From Stenotrophomonas sp. BIO128-Bstrain (GTDB taxonomy: Bacteria > Pseudomonadota > Gammaproteobacteria > Xanthomonadales > Xanthomonadaceae): DNA of 64,000 bases. Location of the stretch: positions 3,162,001 through 3,226,000 of the forward strand of contig NZ_CP124620.1 of assembly GCF_030128875.1 (NCBI RefSeq). The letters run 5' to 3'. The position numbers and the translations under genes are program-made. Below are positions 17,914-26,850 of this stretch, piece after piece. The notes below the pieces were generated by a model. The model ran no database searches. It was not told the origin of the DNA and saw nothing but the letters and a program-made list of their open reading frames with translations. Each line of letters opens with the position of its first letter. Position 1 is the first letter of the stretch.

Positions 17914-18627
17914 TCAGCTCATCGGCTGGGCGATATCGGCAATGCGGTAACCGGCACTCTGCACTGTGTGCAGCAGCGGGCGGTCGAACGGCTTGTCGAT
18001 GATCTTGCGCAGGTTGTACAGATGGCTGCGCAGGGTGTCCGAGTCGGGCAGGCCATTGCCCCAGATCTCGCGTTCGATTTCCTGGCGGGTCACCACACGC
18101 GGCGATTCGCGCATGAGGATCGTCAGCAGGCGCAGGCCGATCGGCGAGAGCTGCAGTTCGGTCCCGGCACGGGTGGCGCGCATGCTGACCGGATCGAGCA
18201 CGAGGTCGGCGACCTTGAGCACTTCCGAGCCGACCTGGCGACGCTCGCGGCGGATCAGCGCGCGCAGGCGGGCTTCCAGTTCCTGGATCGCGAACGGCTT
18301 GGTCAGGTAGTCATCGGCGCCGAACCCCAGGCCGGTGAGCTTGTCGTCCAGCGTGTCGCGCGCGGTCAGCATCAGCACCGGCGTCGACTTGCGGGCGTCG
18401 TTGCGCAGGCGGCGACAGACCTCGATGCCGTCCAGACGCGGCAGCATCAGGTCCAGCACGACCACGTCGTAGCTGTTCTCGGCCGCCAGACGATAACCGT
18501 CCAGCCCATCCTGGGCGTAGTCGACTTCAAAGCCGCGCCCTTCCAGGTACTCGCCGATCATCTCGGAAATATTACGGTTGTCTTCGACCACCAGCACCAG
18601 GCCGGAGGTCTCCTTTGTCTGACGCAT
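17914..18627 (-). CDS. OmpR-family response regulator
   Basis: 237 residues: a receiver domain (VLVVEDN, phospho-acceptor Asp in VVLDLMLPRLDG, LMLTARD, and GADDYLTKPF with the conserved Lys) and a winged-helix DNA-binding domain (LSPIGLRLLTILMRESPRVVTRQEIEREIWG, ending SAGYRI). The start at ATG 18627 follows AGAGGGAA at good spacing; an in-frame ATG at 18660 would add 11 residues. First gene of the two-component pair. Confidence 0.93.
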   Translation of the reverse strand: MRQTKETSGLVLVVEDNRNISEMIGEYLEGRGFEVDYAQDGLDGYRLAAENSYDVVVLDLMLPRLDGIEVCRRLRNDARKSTPVLMLTARDTLDDKLTGLGFGADDYLTKPFAIQELEARLRALIRRERRQVGSEVLKVADLVLDPVSMRATRAGTELQLSPIGLRLLTILMRESPRVVTRQEIEREIWGNGLPDSDTLRSHLYNLRKIIDKPFDRPLLHTVQSAGYRIADIAQPMS

Positions 18628-18704
18628 GGGATTCCCTCTTTCTTCAGCTTTGTGAAACATGCCGCATCACCAGTGGACGCGGCGTGAAGTTCCTCACACA
18701 CCGA

Positions 18705-19355
18705 TCAAAGCAGGGGTTTGAGCAGCGGCCAGACGTTGTCCAGCACCTGCGGCTGCGCAGCTGCGGTGGGGTGCAGCCCGTCGGCCTGCATCAGGTCGGG
18801 CTTCAGCGCCACGCCCTCGAGCAGGAACGGCAGCAGTGGCACCTTGTACTGGCTGGCCAGCTCGGCGTAGGTCTGCTTCAGCCGCTGGCGGTAGGCCGGC
18901 CCGTAGTTGGGCGGCACGTCGATGCCCAGCAGCAGCACCTTGGCGCCGGCCTTCTGGCTGGCCACGATCATCTTTTCCAGGTTGCCGCGCAGCTGGGCCG
19001 GAGTGAGCCCGCGCAGCGCATCGTTGCCACCCAGCTCGATCACCACCACCGAAGGGCGGTGCTTCTCCAGCAGGCCCGGCAGGCGGGTCAGCGCGCCGGC
19101 GGTGGTTTCGCCACTGATGCTGGCATTGATGATCGCCGGCGGCGGCTTGATCTGTTGTTTGACCCGCTGCTGAAGCAGGTTTACCCAGCCCGACGCGGCC
19201 GGGATATTGTGGGCGGCACTGAGGCTGTCGCCGACCACCAGCACCGCTGCACGGGTGTCCGGACCTTTGGCACAGGCCAGCATCGGCATCAGCAGCAACC
19301 ATGCCAGCAGCCAGCCCATCGGGGCCGCACGGCCCTTTCCACTTGCTTGGTTCAT
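18705..19355 (-). CDS. tesA: TesA-like SGNH esterase / acyl-CoA thioesterase
   Basis: 216 residues with a signal peptide, then SGNH blocks: LVVGDSLSAAHN (nucleophile Ser), VVIELGGNDALRG (Gly and Asn blocks) and ADGLHPTAAAQ (catalytic Asp and His). This is the arylesterase/TesA multifunctional family, periplasmic. It is divergent from a YbbAP-like transporter, the same arrangement as tesA-ybbA-ybbP in E. coli, which supports orthology. Its start codon lies within a few bases of the transporter's start region. Confidence 0.92.
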   Translation of the reverse strand: MNQASGKGRAAPMGWLLAWLLLMPMLACAKGPDTRAAVLVVGDSLSAAHNIPAASGWVNLLQQRVKQQIKPPPAIINASISGETTAGALTRLPGLLEKHRPSVVVIELGGNDALRGLTPAQLRGNLEKMIVASQKAGAKVLLLGIDVPPNYGPAYRQRLKQTYAELASQYKVPLLPFLLEGVALKPDLMQADGLHPTAAAQPQVLDNVWPLLKPLL

Positions 19356-20078
19356 TGGAGAATCCTCATCGACAGCCTGTCCCCCCGCAGCGCGCCCGTC
19401 GCCATCGCCGCCCACAACGTGGGCAAGTCCGCACGTGGCCCGGAGGGTGAAGTCCACATACTGGACAACATTGACATGACCGTCCATGAAGGCGAGAGCG
19501 TGGCCATCGTCGGCGCTTCAGGTTCGGGCAAGACCACCCTGCTCGGCCTGCTCGCCGGGCTGGACCTGCCGAGCCACGGCAGCATCGCGCTGGCCGGTGC
19601 CGATCTCAACACGCTCGATGAGGAAGCCCGCGCGCAGCTGCGCGCGCGCGAAGTGGGTTTCGTCTTCCAGAGTTTCCATCTGCTGCCGGCCCTGACCGCC
19701 GAAGAGAACATCGCGCTGCCGCTGGAGCTGGCCGGCCGCGAGGATGCCGCGCGGGTACGCGAGGTGCTGGAGCAGGTCGGCCTGGGCCACCGTGCGCGTC
19801 ACTACCCGCGCCAGCTTTCCGGTGGCGAGCAGCAACGTGTGGCGCTCGCCCGCGCCTTCGTGGCACGGCCGCGCATCCTGTTCGCCGATGAGCCCACCGG
19901 CAGCCTGGACCAGGCCACCGGGCAGCAGATCAGCGACCTGCTGTTCGCGCTCAATGCCACCAGTGATACCACCTTGGTGCTGGTCACCCATGACCTGCGC
20001 CTGGCCCAGCGCTGCGAGCGCATCTACCAGCTCGACGGTGGCCGCCTGGCCGATACCGTTGCCGGCGTGGGCGCATGA
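19347..20078 (+). CDS. ABC transporter ATP-binding protein, YbbA-like
   Basis: About 240 residues of the LolD/MacB-type ATPase family: Walker A GASGSGKTT, Q-loop FVFQSFHLLPALT, signature LSGGEQQRVALARA, Walker B ILFADEPTG, and H-loop VLVTHD. The start is uncertain. TTG 19347 is the nearest canonical upstream codon; GTG 19419 would cut conserved sequence; and the only good ribosome site (GGAG, 19357-19360) is properly spaced for an ATC at 19368. The stop overlaps the permease start (ATGA). Partner of the large FtsX-type permease. Confidence 0.9.
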   Translation: MVHWRILIDSLSPRSAPVAIAAHNVGKSARGPEGEVHILDNIDMTVHEGESVAIVGASGSGKTTLLGLLAGLDLPSHGSIALAGADLNTLDEEARAQLRAREVGFVFQSFHLLPALTAEENIALPLELAGREDAARVREVLEQVGLGHRARHYPRQLSGGEQQRVALARAFVARPRILFADEPTGSLDQATGQQISDLLFALNATSDTTLVLVTHDLRLAQRCERIYQLDGGRLADTVAGVGA

Positions 20079-22561
20079 ACGTCGTGCGCCACGCGGCGCG
20101 TGCGCTGCGCCGCGAGTTCCTGGCGGGGGATCTGCTGACCGTGTTCGCCGCGCTGGTGCTGGGCGTGGCGGTGATGACCGCGGTGGGCACGCTGGTCAAC
20201 CGGGTGACGCTGGCACTGACCAGCAGCGCGGCGGAAATGCTTGGCGGTGATCTGGGCCTGAGCGGACGCGAGGATGTGCCGCAGAATTTCGCCGAGGCAG
20301 CGCGCGAACGCGGCCTGGCCCATACGCGCATGGTCAGTTTCCCAAGCGTGCTGTTCCATGGCGATGACAGCCAGATGGCCAACATCAAGGCAGTCGCCGA
20401 CGGCTATCCGCTGCGCGGCGAACTACGGGTCAGCCGCACCCCGCATGACACCGCCAGCGAGACCGCGGGCACGCCGCCGCCCGGCCAGGCCTATGCCGAT
20501 CCGCGGCTGATGCAGGCGCTTGGCCTGCAGGTGGGCGATGCCCTGGAATTCGGCGCAGGCACGTTGACCGTGACGCGGGTGCTGCAGGCCGAGCCGGATA
20601 CCTCCGGTGAGCTGATGCAGCTGTCGCCGCCGCTGCTGGTCAATCGCATGGATGTGGACCGTGCCGGCCTGCTCGGCCCGGGCAGCCGCGCCTCGTACCG
20701 AATGATGTTCGCGGGCGAGCCGGCGCAGATCGCCGCCTTCCGCGAGTGGCTGACGCCGCAGGCCAAGGGCTACCGGATCGTCGGCATCGACGATACCCAG
20801 CGCGGGGTGCGCGGCGCATTCGATCTGGCCGGCCGTTTCCTGTCGCTGGCCGCGTTGCTGGCGGTGCTGCTGGCCGGTGTCGCCACGGCACTGGCCGCCA
20901 ACCGCTTCGCGATGCGGCGCATCGACCAGGTCGCGATCCTGCGCTGCCTGGGCGCGCGCCAGCGCGACATTCTCGCGGCGATGGCCCTGCAGCTGGTCAT
21001 GCTGGCCGTACCCGCCTGCCTGGTCGGCATCGGCCTGGGCATGGCCGCGCAGGCCGGGCTGGTGCAGGCGCTGGGTGGATTGATTCCGAACCGCCTGCCC
21101 CTGCCGCAGGCCACGCCGGCGCTGAGTGGTGCCGGCATCGGCCTGGTGCTGCTGCTCGGCTTCGGCCTGCCGCCGCTGCTGCGCCTGCGCAGCGTGCCGC
21201 CGATGCGCGTGCTCAACCGCAGCTTCGCGGCGTTGCCGCCGAGTTCCATGCTGGTCTATGCGGCCGCGCTGGCGGCCACCGTCGCGCTCACGGTGCAGGC
21301 CACCGGCGACGTCAAGCTGGCTGCGTGGGTGCTGGGCGGGCTGGCCGCGCTGGCGGCACTGGCCGGTGCGCTCGGTGCGCTGCTGCTGTGGCTGCTGCGT
21401 GGCGTGCAACCGCGCCTGCGCGGGCGCTGGAAACTGGGCCTGGCCTCGCTGACGCGGCGGCGCGGGCTGGCGGTGATGCAGCTGGTCGGCCTGTCGCTGT
21501 CGCTGTGTTCGCTGCTGCTGCTGTCGGTGATCGGCCCGGGGTTGTTGGCGCAGTGGCGCGACCGCCTGCCGACCGATACGCCGAACTACTTCCTGATGAA
21601 CATCCAGCCGGAGCAGCGCGATGCGGTGCTCTCGACCCTGGCCGGGCTGGGCGTGGTCTCGCCGGGCATCGAGCCGTTCAGTATCGGTCGTCTGCTGGCG
21701 GTCAACGCGCGGCCGCCGCAGCGGCAGGCGCGCGAGGACAACAGCAACGAGGACGACGATGCCAACCGCCCGGTCAACTTCTCGTGGCGGCATGATTTCC
21801 CGCCGGCCAACACGCTGCTCGGCGGAACCTTCTGGAAGGCCGGCAGTACCGCGGCGGAAGCCTCGATCGAACAGGGCTGGGCCGAGCGTTACGGGATGAA
21901 GCTGGGCGACACGGTCACGCTGCAGATGGGCGATCAGGAGCGCAGCTTCACGGTCACCAGCATCCGCAAGGCGGACTGGGATTCGTTCCGGGTCAATTTC
22001 TTCCTGCTGCTCAACGAAGGTGCGGTGGCCGATGCGCCCTACAACCTGATCACCGCCTTCCACCTGCCGCGCGCGCAGGCACCGGCGCTGGCCGGGCTGA
22101 CCCGGGCGTACCCCAACATTTCGCTGCTGGACATCGACGGCATCCTCGAGCGCGTGCGCGAGGTGATCAACCGGGTGACGCAGGCGGTGCAGCTGGTCAT
22201 GGGCTTCAGCCTGCTGGCCGGTCTACTGGTGCTGCTGGCGGCATTGCAGGCCACGGCCGGCGAGCGCCGCTATGACAGTGCGGTGCTGCGCACGCTGGGG
22301 GCCACGCGGCGCCAGCTGCGGGGCGCGGTGCTGGTCGAGTTCGGGGCGCTGGGCCTGTTGTCGGCGTTGCTCGCGGTGGGCACGGCGGCGCTGCTGGGCA
22401 GCGTGGTGGCGCGGCAGGTGTTCGAGTTGACGCTGAGTCCGCCCTGGGGGCCGTTGCTGCTTGGCGGTGGGCTGGGCGTGCTGTTGAGCATGCTGGCCGG
22501 CTGGTGGGGCACGCGGCGGATCCTGCATACCCCGCCGGCGCTGGCCCTGCGGGAGGCATGA
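20075..22561 (+). CDS. FtsX-like ABC permease, YbbP-like
   Basis: 828 residues with about ten membrane helices. An N-terminal helix is followed by a large periplasmic region (about 60-245), a three-helix FtsX domain at about 250-370, four central helices at about 390-490, a second large periplasmic region (about 505-695) and a C-terminal FtsX domain (about 700-815). This is the YbbP layout. It works with the YbbA-like ATPase; the E. coli complex is poorly understood, with proposed links to lipoprotein or lipid handling and to TesA. Confidence 0.9.
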   Translation: MNVVRHAARALRREFLAGDLLTVFAALVLGVAVMTAVGTLVNRVTLALTSSAAEMLGGDLGLSGREDVPQNFAEAARERGLAHTRMVSFPSVLFHGDDSQMANIKAVADGYPLRGELRVSRTPHDTASETAGTPPPGQAYADPRLMQALGLQVGDALEFGAGTLTVTRVLQAEPDTSGELMQLSPPLLVNRMDVDRAGLLGPGSRASYRMMFAGEPAQIAAFREWLTPQAKGYRIVGIDDTQRGVRGAFDLAGRFLSLAALLAVLLAGVATALAANRFAMRRIDQVAILRCLGARQRDILAAMALQLVMLAVPACLVGIGLGMAAQAGLVQALGGLIPNRLPLPQATPALSGAGIGLVLLLGFGLPPLLRLRSVPPMRVLNRSFAALPPSSMLVYAAALAATVALTVQATGDVKLAAWVLGGLAALAALAGALGALLLWLLRGVQPRLRGRWKLGLASLTRRRGLAVMQLVGLSLSLCSLLLLSVIGPGLLAQWRDRLPTDTPNYFLMNIQPEQRDAVLSTLAGLGVVSPGIEPFSIGRLLAVNARPPQRQAREDNSNEDDDANRPVNFSWRHDFPPANTLLGGTFWKAGSTAAEASIEQGWAERYGMKLGDTVTLQMGDQERSFTVTSIRKADWDSFRVNFFLLLNEGAVADAPYNLITAFHLPRAQAPALAGLTRAYPNISLLDIDGILERVREVINRVTQAVQLVMGFSLLAGLLVLLAALQATAGERRYDSAVLRTLGATRRQLRGAVLVEFGALGLLSALLAVGTAALLGSVVARQVFELTLSPPWGPLLLGGGLGVLLSMLAGWWGTRRILHTPPALALREA

Positions 22562-22634
22562 GCACGCGGCGATGACACGGGCACGGGGCGTGCCTCGGTA
22601 TGCTGCACGCCCCTGCCCCCCTGAGATCGCCCGG

Positions 22635-22988
22635 ATGCCCGGCACCCCGTTCACTGCCTATCTGTATCCCGTACTACTGCTGCTGGGCAGCAACATTTTC
22701 ATGACCTTCGCCTGGTACGGGCATCTGAAGTACAAGAGTGCGCCGTTGATGACGGTGATCCTGGTCAGCTGGGGCATCGCGTTTTTCGAGTACTGCCTGC
22801 AGGTACCGGGTAACCGCCTGGGCAGTGCGGTGTATTCGGCGCCGCAGCTGAAGGGCATGCAGGAGGTGATCACCCTGGTGGTGTTCGCGGCCTTCTCGGC
22901 GTTCTACCTGGATCAGCCGCTGAAGTGGAACCACTGGGCCGCGTTCGGGCTGATCCTGGTAGCGGCATTCCTGATGTTCAAGGAATGA
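22635..22988 (+). CDS. DUF486 small membrane protein
   Basis: 117 residues, four predicted helices, with the family pattern NIFMTFAWYGHLK, LVSWGIAFFEYCLQVPGNRLG and KWNHWAAFGLILVAAFLMFK. The fold is related to small multidrug resistance proteins and drug/metabolite transporters; the function is unknown. ATG 22635 gives the family length. Confidence 0.88.
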   Translation: MPGTPFTAYLYPVLLLLGSNIFMTFAWYGHLKYKSAPLMTVILVSWGIAFFEYCLQVPGNRLGSAVYSAPQLKGMQEVITLVVFAAFSAFYLDQPLKWNHWAAFGLILVAAFLMFKE

Positions 22989-23080
22989 GGGCGACGCCCG
23001 CATTCGGGTCGCCACCGGCTGCGAGTCGGTGACAGCTGCGATGCCCCCGCATCGTCGCCGGGCCGGCCCGTCGTTTCAGA

Positions 23081-23671
23081 TTACAGCTGGATCACCGGCA
23101 TGCCGTCGGCTGCCCACGCACCGCCGCGGCGAGCGGCGGTGGCGCAGCAGCAGTCGTCGACCCAGAGCTCGCCTTCGGCCCCTTCGACGTGCCCGATCCG
23201 GCGTGCGGTGGTCGCCCCCAGGGCCGACAACGAGGCCAGGCTGGCGGCGAGTTCGCGGCCTTCGCCGACCTGTAGGCGCAGTGCGCACATGCGCCAGGCG
23301 TCGTTGCCCAGGCGCACGGCCAGTCGCCGCCACAGGCGCTCGGCGACGCCGGCGTCGTTGACCGGCTCGGGGCGTGCGGGGAAGGCGGAAACCAGGCGGT
23401 CCCAAGCGAGGAAATCGCTGTCCGGCAGCAGGTACAGCCGCCAGCAGCAGCGGCCGCGGGCATCGACGAAGCACAGGCTTTCGCGGATGCCTTCGCTGTC
23501 CATGCCCTGGCAGGCGTGGGCAGACACGGCGTGCTTCCAACCGCCGAGTTCACTGCTGTCCGGGCGGTACAGGCACAGCACGGTGCCCAGTGAGGCCAGC
23601 TGTGCGGCCGATGGCAGGCCGGCGATGGGATGGCGGCCCGGTGGGCGGCCGACGGAAAGGGCGCGGCTCAT
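23081..23671 (-). CDS. Hypothetical protein in the hemP locus (hemin transport associated)
   Basis: A 196-residue, cysteine-containing soluble protein without a signal peptide. It lies downstream of hemP on the same strand, 172 bases away. Related xanthomonad proteins in this position are commonly annotated as hemin-transport proteins; this is a recollection. Visible features are LCFVDARGRCCWRLYLLPDSDF and a mixed alpha/beta pattern similar in layout to HemS/HutX heme-handling proteins, but I see no decisive heme ligand. Start ATG 23671 preferred over a TTG at 23686. Confidence 0.55.
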   Translation of the reverse strand: MSRALSVGRPPGRHPIAGLPSAAQLASLGTVLCLYRPDSSELGGWKHAVSAHACQGMDSEGIRESLCFVDARGRCCWRLYLLPDSDFLAWDRLVSAFPARPEPVNDAGVAERLWRRLAVRLGNDAWRMCALRLQVGEGRELAASLASLSALGATTARRIGHVEGAEGELWVDDCCCATAARRGGAWAADGMPVIQL

Positions 23672-23813
23672 GGGATCTACCTGCAATCGGCGGTTGCGGG
23701 GGAGACCCTCGACCCACGCCGCGGGCCGGAGCCGACGGCGGAGTGTCGAGGGGGAGAGAGCTGGGATAACGGCCTGCCCAGGGAAGGCACGGATCGCGTA
23801 GCCACGCGGTCAT

Positions 23814-23840
23814 CGGTGCCTCCCCGCGGGGGAGGCACCG
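23814..23840 (-). terminator. Strong hairpin directly after hemP
   Basis: A perfect 12-bp stem (CGGTGCCTCCCC, loop GCG) starts three bases after the hemP stop codon. There is no U-tract, so it may work as a 3' stabiliser or a partial terminator that sets the ratio of hemP to the downstream gene. Confidence 0.6.
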
Positions 23841-23843
23841 CCG

Positions 23844-24041
23844 TTACTTGGTCAGGATCAACTTGTCGTTGCTGGTATGGCGCAGGCGATAGAAGCGGTC
23901 GCCGTGCTGGATCAGGATTTCACGGCGGCCCTTGAGCAGGGCTTCGCTGTCGATCACTTCTTCGGGCGGGACCACGCGGACCGGACGGTCGCGGAGGGTC
24001 AGCGTTTCGGGGCGCAGCAGTACAGCAGCTTGAGTGTTCAT
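23844..24041 (-). CDS. hemP: Hemin uptake protein HemP
   Basis: A 65-residue HemP/HmuP-type protein. Its second half carries the family pattern LLKGRREILIQHGDRFYRLR followed by NDKLILTK at the C-terminus. HemP proteins are needed for hemin utilisation and in some species activate receptor expression. The start is ATG 24041; a longer frame to 24095 runs into the Fur box. A near-consensus Fur box lies 32-46 bases upstream. Confidence 0.88.
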   Translation of the reverse strand: MNTQAAVLLRPETLTLRDRPVRVVPPEEVIDSEALLKGRREILIQHGDRFYRLRHTSNDKLILTK

Positions 24042-24072
24042 CGTCTGGACTCGTTGCGAGGGGCGAGTCAAA

Positions 24073-24087
24073 TGATAATGATTCTCA
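24073..24087 (-). promoter_or_regulatory. Fur box upstream of hemP
   Basis: TGATAATGATTCTCA matches the 7-1-7 Fur consensus TGATAATnATTATCA with one mismatch. It lies in an A/T-rich stretch, in contrast to the surrounding GC-rich DNA, just upstream of hemP, so iron-dependent repression by Fur is expected. Confidence 0.85.
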
Positions 24088-24203
24088 GTTGACAATCAAC
24101 AACCATTCTCAATTTGATAGATGGCATTAATGATCGAACTTCATCTATCAATAGGTTTTGTCAATCGAACAGAGGGGAGCGTCCCGCTATACGGGATTGC
24201 GGA

Positions 24204-24290
24204 GTCGGCCAGCCGCCGGCACTACCTTCCACCGGTCGGGTACCTCTATGTCCCTGCCACGGGTCGTAGCGCCGGCCGCTGGCCGGCGCC
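24204..24290. repeat. Head-to-head pair of SMAG elements
   Basis: Two copies face each other: one on the minus strand ending at 24225 (GTAGTGCCGGCGGCTGGCC read on minus) and one on the plus strand from 24266 (GTAGCGCCGGCCGCTGGCC). They fill the gap between hemP and the aldo/keto reductase. Confidence 0.75.
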
Positions 24291-24308
24291 CTGCACCCAA
24301 CTGGCCGA

Positions 24309-25277
24309 TCAACCAAAGACCGCGTCCACCTGCTGCCAGACGCTTTCATCGAGCTGCTCGAACAGCGCCAGTGCGCCCAGGTTCTCTTCCAGCTGGCTGA
24401 CCCGGCTCGCGCCGAGGATCACGCTGGACACGTTGGGGTTGCGCAGGCACCAGGCGATCGCCAGTTGCGCCGGGGAGACCCCCAGCTGCGCGGCCAGCGC
24501 GGTATAGCGGCGGACCCGCTCCAGGCGGTCGCTGCCGTCCTCGAGCACCTGCGCCTTCAACCAGCCCAGCTGTTCCTGGCCCAGCCGCGACTGCGGGTCG
24601 ACGCCGGCGTTGTACTTGCCGGTCAGCAGGCCCGAGGCCAGCGGCGACCAGATCGTGGTGCCCAGCCCCGCCTCGGCATACAGCGGCGCGTACTCGCGCT
24701 CGACCCGCTCGCGGTGCAACAGGTTGTACTGCGGCTGCTCCATCGACGGGGCATGCAGATGGCGTGCACGGGCGATATCGACCGCTTCCTGGATCTGCGC
24801 GGCCGACCATTCCGACGTGCCCCAATACAGCACCTTGCCCTGGCGGATCAGGGTATCCATGGCCTGTACGGTCTCGGCGATCGGGGTGTCCGGATCCGGA
24901 CGATGGCAGTAGTACAGGTCCAGATAGTCCACCCGCAGGCGCTTGAGCGCGGCGTGGCAGGCATCGGTGACGTGTTTGCGCGACAGGCCCTGCTGGGTCG
25001 GGCGCGGGTCGTCGACCGCCCCGAAGAACACCTTGCTGGAGACACAGAAGCCATCACGGGGCAGGCGCAGGTCGGCGATCACATCTCCCATCACCTGCTC
25101 GGCGCGGCCGCGGGCATAGCCCTCGGCGTTGTCGAAGAAGTTGACCCCGGCATCCCAGGCGGTGGCGATCAGCTTGCGGGCCTCATCGCGGCCGATCTGG
25201 TCGCCGAAGGTCACCCAGGCCCCGAAGGACAGGGCCGAAAGCTTCAGGCCGGTGGAGCCAAGACGGCGATAGAGCAT
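24309..25277 (-). CDS. Aldo/keto reductase (potassium-channel beta-subunit type)
   Basis: 322 residues. AKR features: RRLGSTGLKLSALSFGAW at the N-terminus, FDNAEGYARGRAEQVMG with the catalytic Asp and Tyr, SSKVFF with the catalytic Lys, YYCHRPDPDTP with the active His, and the NADPH-site SVILGASRVSQLEENLGAL. The sequence is closest in layout to the Kv-beta/YghZ subfamily, which reduces aldehydes such as methylglyoxal. Start ATG 25277; the longer frame to 25433 lacks similarity. Confidence 0.92.
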   Translation of the reverse strand: MLYRRLGSTGLKLSALSFGAWVTFGDQIGRDEARKLIATAWDAGVNFFDNAEGYARGRAEQVMGDVIADLRLPRDGFCVSSKVFFGAVDDPRPTQQGLSRKHVTDACHAALKRLRVDYLDLYYCHRPDPDTPIAETVQAMDTLIRQGKVLYWGTSEWSAAQIQEAVDIARARHLHAPSMEQPQYNLLHRERVEREYAPLYAEAGLGTTIWSPLASGLLTGKYNAGVDPQSRLGQEQLGWLKAQVLEDGSDRLERVRRYTALAAQLGVSPAQLAIAWCLRNPNVSSVILGASRVSQLEENLGALALFEQLDESVWQQVDAVFG

Positions 25278-25525
25278 GTGATTCTCCTGCTGCGGGCCCG
25301 CAACCGGGCCGGATCGATGCCGGTAAGTGTAGAGGGTGGCGCGCAGCGCGCGCAGGCCGGCCGCGGCGATCTCACGGCCCGTGACACACCACGCGCCAAG
25401 CCAGCCATGCCTTGTCGATACAGGCCCGATCACGACCGATCGGCTCGCAGACGCTGCTTTTCCTTGCCCCGCCCTTGCCGCTGCTCTAGGCTTCCCGTTT
25501 TTCGCGGCGCCCCAAGGGAAGTCTC

Positions 25526-26824
25526 ATGGTCGAAGGTTTGGGCAGGATTGGCTTCGGCCTGTTCGGGTTGGCAGTGCTGATCGGCATTGCCTGGTTGTTC
25601 TCGAACAACAAGCGGGCCGTCGACTGGCGCCTGGTAGTCACCGGTATCGCACTGCAGATCGCCTTCGCGGCGGTGGTGCTGCTGGTGCCGGGTGGCCGTG
25701 ATGTGTTCGATGCGCTGGGCAAGGGCTTCGTCAAGATCCTGAGCTTCGTCAACGAGGGCTCGGGCTTCATCTTCGGCAGCCTGATGAACACCGAGCAGTT
25801 CGGTTTCATCTTCGCCTTCCAGGTGTTGCCGACCATCATCTTCTTCTCGGCGCTGATGGGGGTCATGTACCACCTCAACGTGATGCAGACGATCGTGCGT
25901 GCGATGGCCTGGGCGATCACCAAGATCATGCGCGTGTCCGGTGCGGAAACCACCAGCGTCTGCGCCAGCGTCTTCATCGGCCAGACCGAAGCACCGCTGA
26001 CGGTGCGCCCGTACATCGCCAAGATGACCCAGTCCGAGCTGATCACGATGATGATCGGCGGCATGGCGCACATCGCCGGCGGCGTGCTGGCCGCCTACGT
26101 GGGCATGCTCGGTGGCAGCGATCCGGCCCAGCAGGCCTTCTACGCCAAGCATCTGCTGGCGGCGAGCATCATGGCCGCCCCGGCGACCCTGGTGGTGGCC
26201 AAGCTGCTGGTGCCCGAAACCGGCACCCCGCTGACCCGCGGCACGGTCAAGATGGAAGTGGAGAAGACCTCCAGCAACATCATCGACGCCGCCGCGGCCG
26301 GTGCCGGCGACGGCCTGAAGCTGGCGCTGAACATCGGTGCGATGCTGCTGGCCTTCATCGCGCTGATCGCGCTGCTGAACGCCCCGCTGACCTGGCTGGG
26401 TGACGTGACCGGCCTGGCCGCGATCATCGGCCGCCCGACCGACCTGTCCACCCTGTTCGGCTACCTGCTGGCTCCGATCGCCTGGGTGATCGGTACCCCG
26501 TGGGCCGATGCCACCACGGTCGGCTCGCTGATCGGCCAGAAGGTCGTGATCAACGAGTTCGTGGCGTACTCGGAGCTGTCCAAGATCGTCAACGGCCAGG
26601 TGCCGGGCATGGTGCTCTCCGACGAGGGCCGCCTGATCGCCACCTACGCGCTGTGCGGTTTTGCCAACTTCAGCTCCATCGCGATCCAGATCGGTGGTAT
26701 TGGTGGTCTGGCACCGGAGCGCCGCCACGATCTGGCCAAGTTCGGCCTGCGTGCGGTGCTGGGCGGTACCATTGCCACCTTCATGACGGCGACCATCGCC
26801 GGCGTGCTGACGCATTTCAGCTGA
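25526..26824 (+). CDS. NupC-type concentrative nucleoside transporter
   Basis: 432 residues, about ten helices, a member of the CNT family that imports nucleosides with H+ or Na+. Family motifs are GQTEAPLTVRPY, SELITMMIGGMAHIAGGVLAAYV, and the C-terminal NEFVAYSEL and YALCGFANFSSIAIQIGGIGGLAP. It sits 26 bases before a ribokinase-type sugar kinase, which suggests uptake of nucleosides and use of their ribose. Confidence 0.95.
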   Translation: MVEGLGRIGFGLFGLAVLIGIAWLFSNNKRAVDWRLVVTGIALQIAFAAVVLLVPGGRDVFDALGKGFVKILSFVNEGSGFIFGSLMNTEQFGFIFAFQVLPTIIFFSALMGVMYHLNVMQTIVRAMAWAITKIMRVSGAETTSVCASVFIGQTEAPLTVRPYIAKMTQSELITMMIGGMAHIAGGVLAAYVGMLGGSDPAQQAFYAKHLLAASIMAAPATLVVAKLLVPETGTPLTRGTVKMEVEKTSSNIIDAAAAGAGDGLKLALNIGAMLLAFIALIALLNAPLTWLGDVTGLAAIIGRPTDLSTLFGYLLAPIAWVIGTPWADATTVGSLIGQKVVINEFVAYSELSKIVNGQVPGMVLSDEGRLIATYALCGFANFSSIAIQIGGIGGLAPERRHDLAKFGLRAVLGGTIATFMTATIAGVLTHFS

Positions 26825-26850
26825 TATCCGTTCCCTGAGAAACAGTCTTT

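Noticed and set aside
18615..19346. N-terminal extension of the YbbA-like ATPase over tesA
   Set aside because: The in-frame ATG at 18615 lies opposite tesA and the translated extension has no ABC-ATPase similarity.
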